Positions 47,421 through 56,042 of a stretch of 64,000 nt of DNA are shown piece after piece. Every line of letters starts with the position of its first letter. Position 1 is the first letter of the stretch. The notes beneath the pieces are model-generated. The model saw only the letters and a program-made list of their open reading frames with translations, was not told the DNA's origin and did not search any database. Source of the stretch: DASSUW01 sp963740605 (lineage in GTDB: Bacteria; Actinomycetota; Thermoleophilia; Solirubrobacterales; Solirubrobacteraceae); NCBI GenBank assembly GCA_963740605.1, contig CAVUFC010000022.1, positions 372,001 through 436,000 of the forward strand. Direction: 5' to 3'. The position numbers and the translations under genes were made by a program.

Positions 47421-48269
47421 TCAGCGGTGCGCGACAAGCATTGCTGTCGCCGGCGTTGAGCGGAGCTCACGAGCCGCGGCGGTGCGCAGCGCCTCGATCG
47501 CCGCTCCCGTGCCGACCGACGGCACCGCCGACGCCGGCCGCGCGGCACGCAGCTCCCAGGTGGGCCCATCCGCCAGCGGGCGCAGCACGACGCCCGGAGC
47601 CTGCACGAGATCGGGCACGAGCGCGTACCCCTCGCCGGCGGCGACCAGCGCGAGCAGCGAGGCCGGCGACTGCACCTGCCAGTGGCGGTCGTCGCAGAGT
47701 CGCGGCGTGGCGGCGAGCGCCTCGGCGTCCAGCTCGGCCAGCCGCGTCAACGAGTGGTCGGCGGGGAGCGCGACCATCAGCGGCCCCGCGCGCAGCACGG
47801 TCTCCGCCAGCGCCGGGTCGGCTGCGCCACTCGAGGAGACCCAGACGCCGACGTCCGCGCGGGAGTCTCGCAGCGCGGCCGTGGCGTCGGTCTCCTCGAG
47901 CAGCAGCTCGGCGCCGGGCAGGCGGCGGCGCAGCACGCGCAAGGCGCGCGGCACCACGGCAGCGGTCGCCACGGGGCATGCGGCGATCCGCAGGCGCTTC
48001 ACCTGCTGCGCCTCGAGGGCGATCAGCCCGATCCGCGCACGGTGCACGGCGGACACGATCTCGACGGCGTGCTCGTGGAGGAGACGCCCCGCCTCGGTGA
48101 GGTGCACGCCGGCACCGTCGCGAACGATCAGCGACGCTCCCGTTTCCGACTCCAGCTTGGCCATCTGCTGGGATACGGCGGAAGGCGTGAAGGACAGGGC
48201 ATCGGCGGCGCCGGCGAATGTGCCGCGCCGCACCACTTCCACGAACGTCTGGAGCCGGGTGAGATTCAT
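47421..48269 (-). CDS. LysR-family transcriptional regulator
   Basis: 282 residues. The N-terminal winged helix-turn-helix is typical (LQTFVEVVRRGTFAGAADAL, SFTPSAVSQQMAKLESETGA), followed by the two-lobed effector-binding domain (KRLRIAACPVATAAVVPRAL, VGVWVSSSGAADPALAET). No target can be assigned; it is divergent from a two-component system 72 bases away, whose promoter it might affect. The inducer is unknown. The 80 bases between the M55 gene and this gene hold nothing obvious. Confidence 0.9.
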   Translation of the reverse strand: MNLTRLQTFVEVVRRGTFAGAADALSFTPSAVSQQMAKLESETGASLIVRDGAGVHLTEAGRLLHEHAVEIVSAVHRARIGLIALEAQQVKRLRIAACPVATAAVVPRALRVLRRRLPGAELLLEETDATAALRDSRADVGVWVSSSGAADPALAETVLRAGPLMVALPADHSLTRLAELDAEALAATPRLCDDRHWQVQSPASLLALVAAGEGYALVPDLVQAPGVVLRPLADGPTWELRAARPASAVPSVGTGAAIEALRTAAARELRSTPATAMLVAHR

Positions 48270-48301
48270 CGCAGGCCCTCGGGCGGGAACATCGACCGCA
48301 G

Positions 48302-48333
48302 TTGTGAGAACTCCCTAAGAAACCGCCGATAAT
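48302..48333 (+). promoter_or_regulatory. Candidate promoter of the two-component operon
   Basis: GATAAT (48328-48333) ends 8 bases before the TTG start at 48342; TTGTGA (48302-48307) lies 20 bases further up, longer than the ideal spacer. A leaderless transcript is predicted. Confidence 0.4.
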
Positions 48334-48341
48334 CGCGAGCG

Positions 48342-49031
48342 TTGCAGCGGACTTCCCACAAGCTCCTGGTCGTGGACGACGACCCAGCACTCTCCCGCAC
48401 GCTGCGACGCGCGCTCGTCATCGAGGGCTATGACGTGGAATGCGCCGCAGACGGCGGCGAGGCGCTGCACAAGCTCGCCGGCGGGGAGTTCGACGCGGTC
48501 GTGCTCGACGTCGCGATGCCCCGCCTCGACGGGCTCGCCGTCTGCCGGCGGATGCGCGAGCGGCGCGACCGCACTCCGGTCCTGATGCTGACCGCGCGCG
48601 ACGCGATCGGCGACCGGGTGTCGGGGCTCGACGCCGGCGCCGACGACTATCTCGTCAAGCCGTTCGCGCTTGACGAGCTGAACGCGCGCGTGCGCGCGTT
48701 GCTGCGCCGCGCGGCTCCCGACGTCGAGGACGGCGAGCGCCTCGCCTATCGCGACCTCGAGCTCGACCTCTCGAACTACCGCGCGCGCCGAGGCGACCGC
48801 GCGCTCGACCTCACGCGCACCGAGCAGCGCCTGCTCGAGCTGCTGCTGCGCAACCCTGACCAGGTGCTCCCCCGCGACATGATCTACGAGCGCGTCTGGG
48901 GCCACGACATCAGCGCGACCTCCAACTCGCTCGACGTCTACGTCGGCTACCTGCGGCGCAAGACGGAGGAAGACGGGGAGTCGCGCCTCATCCATACCGT
49001 CCGCGGCGTGGGCTTCATGCTCGCCGACTGA
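48342..49031 (+). CDS. OmpR/PhoB-family response regulator
   Basis: 229 residues from TTG 48342. Receiver domain with acidic pocket (VVDDDPALSRT), phospho-acceptor Asp56 in VVLDVAMPR, and the conserved lysine in YLVKPFALDEL near 107. The C-terminal winged helix (residues ~130-229) has RTEQRLLELLLRNPDQVLPR and DVYVGYLRRKTEEDGESRLIHTVRGVGFML. It resembles MprA of mycobacteria. It is followed after 3 bases by its kinase gene. Target genes are unknown, though the adjacent envelope genes are possible. Confidence 0.93.
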   Translation: MQRTSHKLLVVDDDPALSRTLRRALVIEGYDVECAADGGEALHKLAGGEFDAVVLDVAMPRLDGLAVCRRMRERRDRTPVLMLTARDAIGDRVSGLDAGADDYLVKPFALDELNARVRALLRRAAPDVEDGERLAYRDLELDLSNYRARRGDRALDLTRTEQRLLELLLRNPDQVLPRDMIYERVWGHDISATSNSLDVYVGYLRRKTEEDGESRLIHTVRGVGFMLAD

Positions 49032-49034
49032 TCC

Positions 49035-50459
49035 ATGTCCTACCGCCGCCGCCTCGTCCTGCTCGCCGCGTTCGCCGTGGCGCTGGCGGTCGCGCTCGCC
49101 TCGGTCGTGACATACGTGTCCGTGCGCGCGCAGTTGCGCGACTCGGTCGACGACGGGCTGCGCTCGCTGGCCGCGCGCGTCGCCACCGCGCCGCTGCCCA
49201 CGACCGGCGGCCAGCCGCGCCGGCTCAACCTCGACGAGCAGCAGCGCCGCCGCAGCTTCCTGCTGCTGCTGCCGTCGTCCCCGCTCGGCGAGCAGGCCGG
49301 CTACGCGCAGGTCGTCTCGAGCGCCGGGCGGATCCAGCCGCCGGAAGGCCAGCGCGCGCTGCTCGCCGCCGGGCCGCGCGTGGTCGCGGTCGCCCAGGGC
49401 CACGCCGACCCGTTCTTCTACGACTCTGAGCTGTCCGGCACGACGGTCCGCGTCTACGTCGCACGCTTCGCCGACGGCCAGGCGCTGCAGGCGGCCCGCT
49501 CGCTGGAGGAGACCAACGCGACCCTGCGGCGGCTCATCGCGGTACTGGCCGGCGTCAGCCTCGCCGGCATCGGCCTGGCGGCCCTGCTGGGCGGCCTGGT
49601 CGGCCGCAGCGCGCTGCGGCCGGTGCGGCGTCTGATGCGCGGCACGCGCTACGTCGCCGCCACGCAGGACCTCTCGCGCCGCGTCGAGGCGGTCGGCGAC
49701 GACGAGCTCGCCGGCCTGGCGCGCAGCTTCAACGAGATGCTCGAGGCGCTGGCCGAGTCCCGCCGCGCGCAGCGCCAGCTGATCGCCGACGCCTCGCATG
49801 AGCTGCGCACGCCGCTCACGACCGTGCAGACCAACGTCGAGCTGCTCGCCCGCAGTGGCGAGCTCTCGCCCGAGGAGCGCCTGCAGCTGCGCGAGGACCT
49901 GCTCTCCCAGCTGCGCGAGCTGACCGCACTGGTCGGCGACCTCGTCGAGCTCGCGCGCGAGCAGCCGCCGGAGAGCGACCTCGAGGAGCTCGAGCTCGAC
50001 GCGCTCGTCGCGGCCTGCGTCGAGCGCGCGCGCTCCCGCAGCGGCCGCGTGCACTTCACCAGCCGGCTCGAGCCGTGCCTGGTGCGCGGCGACCGCCTGC
50101 GCATCGAGCGCGCGGTCACGAACCTGCTCGACAACGCGCGCAAGTGGAGCCCGGACGGCGCGACGGTCGAGGTGACGCTCGCGGACGGCGAGCTCGTGGT
50201 CCGCGACGACGGCCCCGGCATCGACGCCGCGGACCTCCCGTACGTGTTCGACCGCTTCTACCGTTCGGCCGACGCCCGCCGGCTCCCGGGCTCCGGCCTC
50301 GGCCTGGCGATCGTGCGCCAGGTGGCCGAGATGCACGGGGGCGCGGCCTGGGCCGCGCCCCCGCACGACGGGCGAGGAGCCGAACTGCATCTGCGGCTCC
50401 GCGCACTGACGGTTCAGATCACTTCAATGAGGTCCACGACAGGTCCCACATCGAGTTGA
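49035..50459 (+). CDS. Sensor histidine kinase (MprB-like)
   Basis: 474 residues. Two membrane spans (about 7-27 and 168-190) frame an external sensor domain of ~135 residues; a HAMP domain follows (ALRPVRRLMRGTRYVAATQD), then the dimerisation H-box ADASHELRTPLTTVQTNVEL (phosphorylated His near 255) and the ATPase domain with N-box NLLDNARKWSPDG, G1 DDGPGID and G2 GSGLGLAIVRQ. It pairs with the regulator at 48342. The sensor domain shows no known ligand fold. The last ~17 residues overlap the convergent binding-protein gene. Confidence 0.93.
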   Translation: MSYRRRLVLLAAFAVALAVALASVVTYVSVRAQLRDSVDDGLRSLAARVATAPLPTTGGQPRRLNLDEQQRRRSFLLLLPSSPLGEQAGYAQVVSSAGRIQPPEGQRALLAAGPRVVAVAQGHADPFFYDSELSGTTVRVYVARFADGQALQAARSLEETNATLRRLIAVLAGVSLAGIGLAALLGGLVGRSALRPVRRLMRGTRYVAATQDLSRRVEAVGDDELAGLARSFNEMLEALAESRRAQRQLIADASHELRTPLTTVQTNVELLARSGELSPEERLQLREDLLSQLRELTALVGDLVELAREQPPESDLEELELDALVAACVERARSRSGRVHFTSRLEPCLVRGDRLRIERAVTNLLDNARKWSPDGATVEVTLADGELVVRDDGPGIDAADLPYVFDRFYRSADARRLPGSGLGLAIVRQVAEMHGGAAWAAPPHDGRGAELHLRLRALTVQITSMRSTTGPTSS

Positions 50460-52176
50460 ACGCGCTCACCGCGCCGTTGACGTCGGCGGAGCGCAGCAGC
50501 GCCTGCTTGTCCCAGATCCAGGCGACGAGCGGGGCGGCCTCGGTGACCATCACGTCGATCTTCGCCCAGGCGTCGGCGCGCTCCTGCGGGTCGGTCAGGA
50601 GCTCCGCCTTGTCCATCGCGGCGTTGATCTTCGGGTCGTTGAGCTCGGGCCAGTTGGAGTTGCCCTGCTGGACGATGTTCTTGCCGTTGAACGTCGGGTC
50701 GAGCATCGTCTGAGCGTCGGCGAAGTCCTTGCCCCAGCTCACGTTCGGGCAGATCGCGACATTGGCCGGCGGCGAGTTGCAGAAGCGCGTGTACATCGCG
50801 TCCTGCGTCACGAGCCGCAGCCGCACCTTGAAGCCCATCTTCTCGAACTGCTCCTTGGCGACCTCGGCCGCCTTCTGCGCCACGCCCTCGGACGTGCCGA
50901 CCATCAGCAGCGTCTCGCCGCCGGTGTACTTGCCGGACGGGTAGCCGGCCTTCTTGAAGTACTCGGCGGAGAGCGCGGCGTCACCCTCCGGATGCGACAT
51001 GAAGTCCAACCCCGGGCCCTTGAGGCCACCGGCCTCCTCGAAGCCGGGCAGGCCCGGCGGGAGCATGTGGGTTGGGATGTCGCCGACGAGCTCGCCACCG
51101 CGCACGAGGCGCATCGCGTTGCGGTCGAAGCCCGCGACCACGGCCTTACGGATGTTGATGTTGTCGAACGGCTTGACCGTCGTGTTCATGTTCACGTAGC
51201 GGACGCTGCCGCCCGGGAACAGCGCGAGCTGGTCCTTCTGGCGCTTGACGGCCTGCGCCAGGATGGCCGGCGGCGGCGAGTAGTCCCCGGTCAGCATGTG
51301 GCTGCCGTCGATCACGCGGCGCGACGCGATCGTCGTGTCGTCGTTGCCCTGCGGCATCTCGATCTCGTCCAGGTAGGCCGGCTTGTAGTCGGTCGACTTG
51401 TCCCAGTTGGGGTTGCGGACGAGGTGGATGCTGCGTCCGGCTTCGTAGCCGATCGCCTTGCCGCTCGCGTTGTTCTCGATCATGTACGGGCCGGTCGCGA
51501 CCTGGTTCTGGCCGTACAGCGACGGCTGCTTGGCGTCGAACGTCTTCGCGTACTCCTCCGGCACCGGCGCGCTGAGCGGCAGCGCGAGCGCACCCGCGAG
51601 CACGCCGCCGGTCCCGCGCTTGAGCTTGAAGATGACCGTCTGGTCGTCGGGCGTCTCGATCCCGCTGATCTGCGTGCCCGGCTTGGCGCCGATCTTCGCG
51701 CCGACCAGGTCGCCGAAGTAGGCCCCGGCGTAGCCGTTCTGCACGGTGTTGAAGAAGCCGCGCTCGATCGCGTACTTGACGTCCTTGGACGTCACCTCGC
51801 GGTTGACCGGCGGCGAGAACTTGACGCCGCTGCGGATCTTCACGGTGACGGTCTTGCCATCCTCGGAGATCTGCGGGTCGGCGGTCGCGAGGTCGGGAAC
51901 CGGGCTCGTGCCGTCCTCGGGCTTCCACGAGTACAGCGGACGCTGCGTCGCGTAACAGACCATGTAGCCCATCTGGTAGTAGCTGATGCCGCAGTCGATG
52001 TTGTCGACGTCATCGGTCCACAGCACCGTCAGCTTGCCGCCGGGCTTGCCTTCCTGCGCCCCTACACCCTGGGACTTCTCCCCCGTCCCCCCACTTGAGC
52101 CCCCACCGCCGCAGCCCGTCAGGACTGCGCCGGCGAGAGCGAGCGCGAGGAACGCGCCCTTCAGCATTCGATCCAT
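50419..52176 (-). CDS. ABC transporter substrate-binding lipoprotein (family 5, oligopeptide type)
   Basis: 585 residues from ATG 52176 with a strong ribosome site (GGAGGAAGG). A lipoprotein signal is clear: FLALALAGAVLTG-C (lipobox LTGC), followed by a Gly/Ser linker. The mature protein has the SBP_bac_5 layout: QRPLYSWKPEDGTSPVPDLA, TVKIRSGVKFSPPVNREVTS, VATGPYMIENN and a long two-lobed body ending NSMWDLSWTSLK. It binds peptides, nickel or sugars outside the membrane. No permease or ATPase genes are nearby, so it is an orphan receptor for a transporter encoded elsewhere. Confidence 0.9.
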   Translation of the reverse strand: MDRMLKGAFLALALAGAVLTGCGGGGSSGGTGEKSQGVGAQEGKPGGKLTVLWTDDVDNIDCGISYYQMGYMVCYATQRPLYSWKPEDGTSPVPDLATADPQISEDGKTVTVKIRSGVKFSPPVNREVTSKDVKYAIERGFFNTVQNGYAGAYFGDLVGAKIGAKPGTQISGIETPDDQTVIFKLKRGTGGVLAGALALPLSAPVPEEYAKTFDAKQPSLYGQNQVATGPYMIENNASGKAIGYEAGRSIHLVRNPNWDKSTDYKPAYLDEIEMPQGNDDTTIASRRVIDGSHMLTGDYSPPPAILAQAVKRQKDQLALFPGGSVRYVNMNTTVKPFDNINIRKAVVAGFDRNAMRLVRGGELVGDIPTHMLPPGLPGFEEAGGLKGPGLDFMSHPEGDAALSAEYFKKAGYPSGKYTGGETLLMVGTSEGVAQKAAEVAKEQFEKMGFKVRLRLVTQDAMYTRFCNSPPANVAICPNVSWGKDFADAQTMLDPTFNGKNIVQQGNSNWPELNDPKINAAMDKAELLTDPQERADAWAKIDVMVTEAAPLVAWIWDKQALLRSADVNGAVSAFNSMWDLSWTSLK

Positions 52177-52268
52177 GAGGATCCTTCCTCCGGCGGCCCC
52201 CGCCGGTCGACGAACGTAGGCCACCGATCGTCGCGCGCGCGCGAGGAGGAAACGACGAAGATCGCTGT

Positions 52269-52299
52269 CGCCGCCCGCAAGCGATGCTTACGGGCGGCG
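52269..52299 (-). terminator. Hairpin terminator after the pilin operon
   Basis: CGCCGCCCG (52269-52277) pairs with CGGGCGGCG (52291-52299), and an inner AAGC/GCTT extends the stem, 12 bases beyond the stop at 52311 on the minus strand. There is no T-tract. The rest of 52177-52310 would hold the promoter of the lipoprotein gene. Confidence 0.6.
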
Positions 52300-52310
52300 G
52301 GTCCGCACGC

Positions 52311-53906
52311 TCAGGTCTTCGGAGCCGGGACCTGCTCGTTGGCGCGGATGATCCGCCACGCCGCCGAGATCGGGTCGAGGAAGAACGGCGGGCTGCGGTA
52401 GCGCAGCCGCGAGTCGTAGTTGTAGTCCTTCGTGTAGCCGGTCACCGCGTTGCCGGTGCCCGCGTTGAACGTGCCGACCGGGCCGCGGAACTTCTGGGCG
52501 ATCGCGCCGTCGACGGTGAGCGCGCCCAGCGTGCCGCCCTGGTCGTAGTTGTCGACGATGAACGAGTGCTGGAGCGTGAGGATCGCGGCCTGGATCTTGA
52601 TGTTCGGGAACGTCTCGCAGCGATCGGGGTTGCTCGGCTGCGGGCAGCTGCGGACGCCGTGCTTGACGCGGACGAAGTTCTGCGCGACAAGACCCATCAC
52701 CGTGTCGCCGACGCGCTCGAGGTTGCCGGCCACGACGACGTCAGAGGCCGATCCGATCGTCATCGACGACGAGTACTTGCCCTTGACGTACGCGACGGCG
52801 CAGCCGTTGCCCTCGGCGTAGTCCTGCTCGAGCGGGCCGTCGATCGCCGGGGAGCAGCCACCGAGCTTGGCGTTCTCGTCGATGTAGACGACGCCGTTGG
52901 CGGGTGGGTCGAAGCTGTCGGTCTTCTTGACGCCGGTCGTCTTGTCGTAGTACGTGACGTCGAGTTTGTTGGTCGCGTCGTTGAACACGATGGTCGTCTT
53001 GCCGTAGAAGACGTAGCCACCGGCCAACGCGAACGTCTTGAGCTTCTGGTTCGACGTCGGGACGGCGAGCGTCGGCGCCGGCCAGCGAACCGTGCCGTTG
53101 AACTTGGGCGTCCCGCTGCCACAGCTCGAGCCGCTGCCCTGCGTCCACCCGTCGCTGGCCGGGCCGGAGATCTCGATGGCGTCGTTCTGATCGACGCCGA
53201 ACTCCGGCGCGCCGCACGTCAGCAGGTCGTCGTTCGTGTGCAGCGGGCCCTTGATCTTGTCGAAGCCGAAGAACGTGATGTTCCGGCACCACGAAGCGCG
53301 CGCGGCGCGGTACTTCACGCACTGGCTCGCGGCGTTCGTACGGTCGGTCGCGCTCGTGTAGGTGAGCGGGTCGGACGTCTCGTAGTCGGTGAAGTAGAGG
53401 TAGTCGAGGAAGCTCGAGCGCCGGAACGTCGACACGATCGAGCGGCGCACGCCGCGCGACTCACCGGTCGAGCGGATCCGGAACGTGCCGGACCTGGAGT
53501 CGAGCATCGTCGTCTCGGGCTTCGTCGCATCGCACACGGCCGCCCCGTTGGCCGGCAGCAGCTCGATCGAGAAGCGGGCATCCGTCGTGCCCGACACGGC
53601 GCGCCACAGGCGAGTGGCCGGCGCCGGGTTGTTGATCGGCGCCGGCACGCCCGCCGCGATCGGCGGAACGTTGGTGCACTTCGCCCAGTAGTCGTTGTCG
53701 CGGGCGAGCTGGAACAGGTAGTACTCGAGCCCGGCCTCGGCGGCGGCGTACGCCGCCTTGCGGTCCTGGGACGCTCGGGCGAACGGGATGTCGCCTCCGA
53801 CGGCGGCGAACGCAGCGGCGCCGAGCATGGTCGTCGCCAGCATCACCAGCATCACGGCGACCATCGTGTAGCCGTGCTCAGCGGCGAGATTCAGACGTCG
53901 CTTCAT
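52311..53906 (-). CDS. PilX-like pilus-associated protein
   Basis: About 531 residues from ATG 53906, which overlaps the PilW-like stop as ATGA (ATG 53912 is also possible). The N-terminus GYTMVAVMLVMLATTMLGAAA is a prepilin-like or PilX-type hydrophobic helix but lacks the canonical Glu at +5, followed by RKAAYAAAEAGLEYYL, a segment typical of PilX/minor-pilin partners. The large external domain holds paired cysteines (for example around CTN, CSPAIDG and SCPQPSNPDRC) and is rich in Ser/Thr/Asn. It is probably a tip or minor component of a type IV pilus-like structure. It is last in a three-gene operon. Confidence 0.75.
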   Translation of the reverse strand: MKRRLNLAAEHGYTMVAVMLVMLATTMLGAAAFAAVGGDIPFARASQDRKAAYAAAEAGLEYYLFQLARDNDYWAKCTNVPPIAAGVPAPINNPAPATRLWRAVSGTTDARFSIELLPANGAAVCDATKPETTMLDSRSGTFRIRSTGESRGVRRSIVSTFRRSSFLDYLYFTDYETSDPLTYTSATDRTNAASQCVKYRAARASWCRNITFFGFDKIKGPLHTNDDLLTCGAPEFGVDQNDAIEISGPASDGWTQGSGSSCGSGTPKFNGTVRWPAPTLAVPTSNQKLKTFALAGGYVFYGKTTIVFNDATNKLDVTYYDKTTGVKKTDSFDPPANGVVYIDENAKLGGCSPAIDGPLEQDYAEGNGCAVAYVKGKYSSSMTIGSASDVVVAGNLERVGDTVMGLVAQNFVRVKHGVRSCPQPSNPDRCETFPNIKIQAAILTLQHSFIVDNYDQGGTLGALTVDGAIAQKFRGPVGTFNAGTGNAVTGYTKDYNYDSRLRYRSPPFFLDPISAAWRIIRANEQVPAPKT

Positions 53907-54604
53907 ACGCATTGGGGGTCGGGCACGGTGAGGTTCGGGTCCGCATGACGCACGGCGATCTCGTCCTTGATGTCGGTGGCGTTCGTGCTGTCCTTCGCCC
54001 CGGTGGGCCGGGCGGTGAAGGAGATCTCGATGCGCGCGACGCGCGCGGCGGCGGCGGCCGCCAGCGGCGGCGTCAGCTCCTGCGTCGTGCCGAGCACACC
54101 GGCCTTGGTCTCGTACGCGAAGTACTTCAGGAACGGCCGCACGGAACTGTCGGCCTCGACCACGCGCGTGGCGTTCTGGAAGATGATCTGCTTGGTCGGC
54201 GTGGCGGTGTAGGTGAACGGCCCGCCGTCGGGGCCGGCGCCCGGAACATCGGACTCGATGATGTCGCCGCTCGTCGGGTCGAACGTGATCGTCCGGAGCA
54301 TCGGCGGCGCCTTCACGTTCTCGCCGAAGTCGGAGTAGAACGTGACCGAGTCGGCCGTCGCCTTGACCGGGAGGATCGCCGGGGTCGTGAGGTTGAGGCA
54401 GACCTGCGAGCGCAGCTCCTGCGTGATCCGGTCCATCGCCAACCGTCCGCGCTGCTGCGCGTCGGTCTTGGCCATCACGCCGTTGTCGAGCCGCAGCGTG
54501 CTCTCGAGCAAGCCGAGCGTCGCGGAGAGGATCACGAAGCCGACCGTGGCCGCGACCAGCATCTCCATCAGCGTGAAGCCGTCTTGGGAGCGGAGGCGGT
54601 TCAT
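53903..54604 (-). CDS. Prepilin-type protein (PilW/PulJ-like)
   Basis: 233 residues with a class III signal: RSQDG followed by FTLMEMLVAATVGFVILSAT, i.e. a Gly at the cleavage site and Glu at +5, processed by a prepilin peptidase. The rest (TDAQQRGRLAMDRITQELRS) is typical of PilW/PulJ minor pilins, with a beta-rich C-terminal domain that has two cysteines. It would take part in assembly or at the tip of a type IV pilus or competence pseudopilus. It overlaps both neighbours by 4 bases. No pilus motor or major pilin gene is in the window. Confidence 0.88.
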   Translation of the reverse strand: MNRLRSQDGFTLMEMLVAATVGFVILSATLGLLESTLRLDNGVMAKTDAQQRGRLAMDRITQELRSQVCLNLTTPAILPVKATADSVTFYSDFGENVKAPPMLRTITFDPTSGDIIESDVPGAGPDGGPFTYTATPTKQIIFQNATRVVEADSSVRPFLKYFAYETKAGVLGTTQELTPPLAAAAAARVARIEISFTARPTGAKDSTNATDIKDEIAVRHADPNLTVPDPQCV

Positions 54605-55983
54605 GGGTTCGAGTCGGCGGCCGTCTCGCCGCACTTCGCGCTGGTCGTCGCGAGCGCCAGCGTCTGCGCCGGGATGCCGCTGGTGGCGTTGACGTTCACG
54701 TTCGCGGTGGCGCGGCGGGTGGAGCTGCGCGCGCACAGCGTGTAGTTGCCGAACGGCAGCCCGTCGTACTGGATCGTGCCGTTGGTCTGGCTGTTGCCGA
54801 GGAAGATCCGCATGTTCTCGCAGCCCGGCGTGCTGATCGGATACGCCCACACGGGGACGTTGCCGACGTTGCTGCTGCCCTGCTTGACGGTGATCGTGAC
54901 GGACGGCTCGGCGATGTCGATCGGCGTGCCGATCGTGCCCGCGGCGAGGATGACCTTGCCGGCCGGGTACGTCGTGAAGTAGGTGGGGATCGCCTTTGAC
55001 GGGTCGTTGCCCGTGCAGCCGCCGCTGTAGAACGTGTAACCGTTGACGAACGGGAACAGGTTCGTGAGCGTGAAGGCCGTACCCGAGGAGTACGTCGCGG
55101 CGGGAGTGCCGAACGTGTCGTTGAGCGCGCTGACGATCGACGACGGGTTCGGCCCGAACGTGCGCAGGCCCCCGCCGAGCTCCCCGTTCGCCGCCACGAC
55201 GCTCTTCGCCGGCTCGGCCGTGTTGGCAGGCTTGTCCTTGACGTTGAGCGTGACGCCGGCGGCCGCGTCGTAGGCGAACTCGATCGTGCTCGTCGTGCCG
55301 ACCGTGACCGAGGCGTCGTTGCTCGGATTGGCCTGACCTTCCTTGTCGACGAAGCCGGGCTTGGCGAGCGTCACCCCGTACGTGCCGGCCGTCAGCTCGC
55401 CGAAGACGGCGCAGCCGAGGTCGTTCGTGGTCTCCGGATTCACGGACTTCGGCCCGACGGCGCTGACGCTCACGCCGGGGATCGGTTGCCCGGAGGCGCC
55501 CTTGACCTGCACGGCCAGGGAGCCGGAGGACGAGGCGCCGACCTGCGGGGCCACGATGCTGCTGATGACGACCGGCTTGACCTTGTTGCCAGTGATCGGC
55601 GACGTCACCGTCGAGCTGATCCGCATGTAGCTCGCCTGGTCCTTGCTGAGCGTGCAGCCGAGCTCCTCGCCCGAGGCGTCGACGACCCAGACGGCCTTCG
55701 ACTCGACGTGGTAGGTGACGCGGCCCACCTTCACGTCGTAGGGCAGGAGGTTCATCTTGTCGATGTCCGGGATGCGCATGCCGCGCAGGCGCTCCTGGTC
55801 CTTCTCGGCGAGGGTCGCCGCAACGGTACGGGCCTTGTTGGCGCCGGCCGTGCTCGTGGCCGCGTCGAGCCCGGCGAGCACGCCGAGGACGACGATGACG
55901 AGCACGGCAGCCGAGACGATCACTTCCATCAGGGCGAAGCCTTCTTGGGATGCCACCGAGTGGCGCGCGCGGGTACCGACCAT
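54601..55983 (-). CDS. Prepilin-type protein with carboxypeptidase-regulatory-like domain
   Basis: 460 residues from ATG 55983. A prepilin signal (SVASQEG, then FALMEVIVSAAVLVIVVLGV, Glu at +5) precedes a large external part. About residues 155-260 look like a carboxypeptidase-regulatory-like beta-sandwich (GQPIPGVSVSAVGPKSVNPE, GCAVFGELTAGTYGVTLAKP), and a similar module recurs near the C-terminus (IQYDGLPFGNYTLCA). It appears to be an oversized minor pilin with adhesive Ig-like domains. First gene of the operon; 59 bases upstream is the end of a LysR gene. Confidence 0.82.
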   Translation of the reverse strand: MVGTRARHSVASQEGFALMEVIVSAAVLVIVVLGVLAGLDAATSTAGANKARTVAATLAEKDQERLRGMRIPDIDKMNLLPYDVKVGRVTYHVESKAVWVVDASGEELGCTLSKDQASYMRISSTVTSPITGNKVKPVVISSIVAPQVGASSSGSLAVQVKGASGQPIPGVSVSAVGPKSVNPETTNDLGCAVFGELTAGTYGVTLAKPGFVDKEGQANPSNDASVTVGTTSTIEFAYDAAAGVTLNVKDKPANTAEPAKSVVAANGELGGGLRTFGPNPSSIVSALNDTFGTPAATYSSGTAFTLTNLFPFVNGYTFYSGGCTGNDPSKAIPTYFTTYPAGKVILAAGTIGTPIDIAEPSVTITVKQGSSNVGNVPVWAYPISTPGCENMRIFLGNSQTNGTIQYDGLPFGNYTLCARSSTRRATANVNVNATSGIPAQTLALATTSAKCGETAADSNP

Positions 55984-56042
55984 GTGCCCCTGGTTGTCGG
56001 CGGCATCCGGCGCGGCCTTGAGAGGCCTGGACGGTTTGTCGA

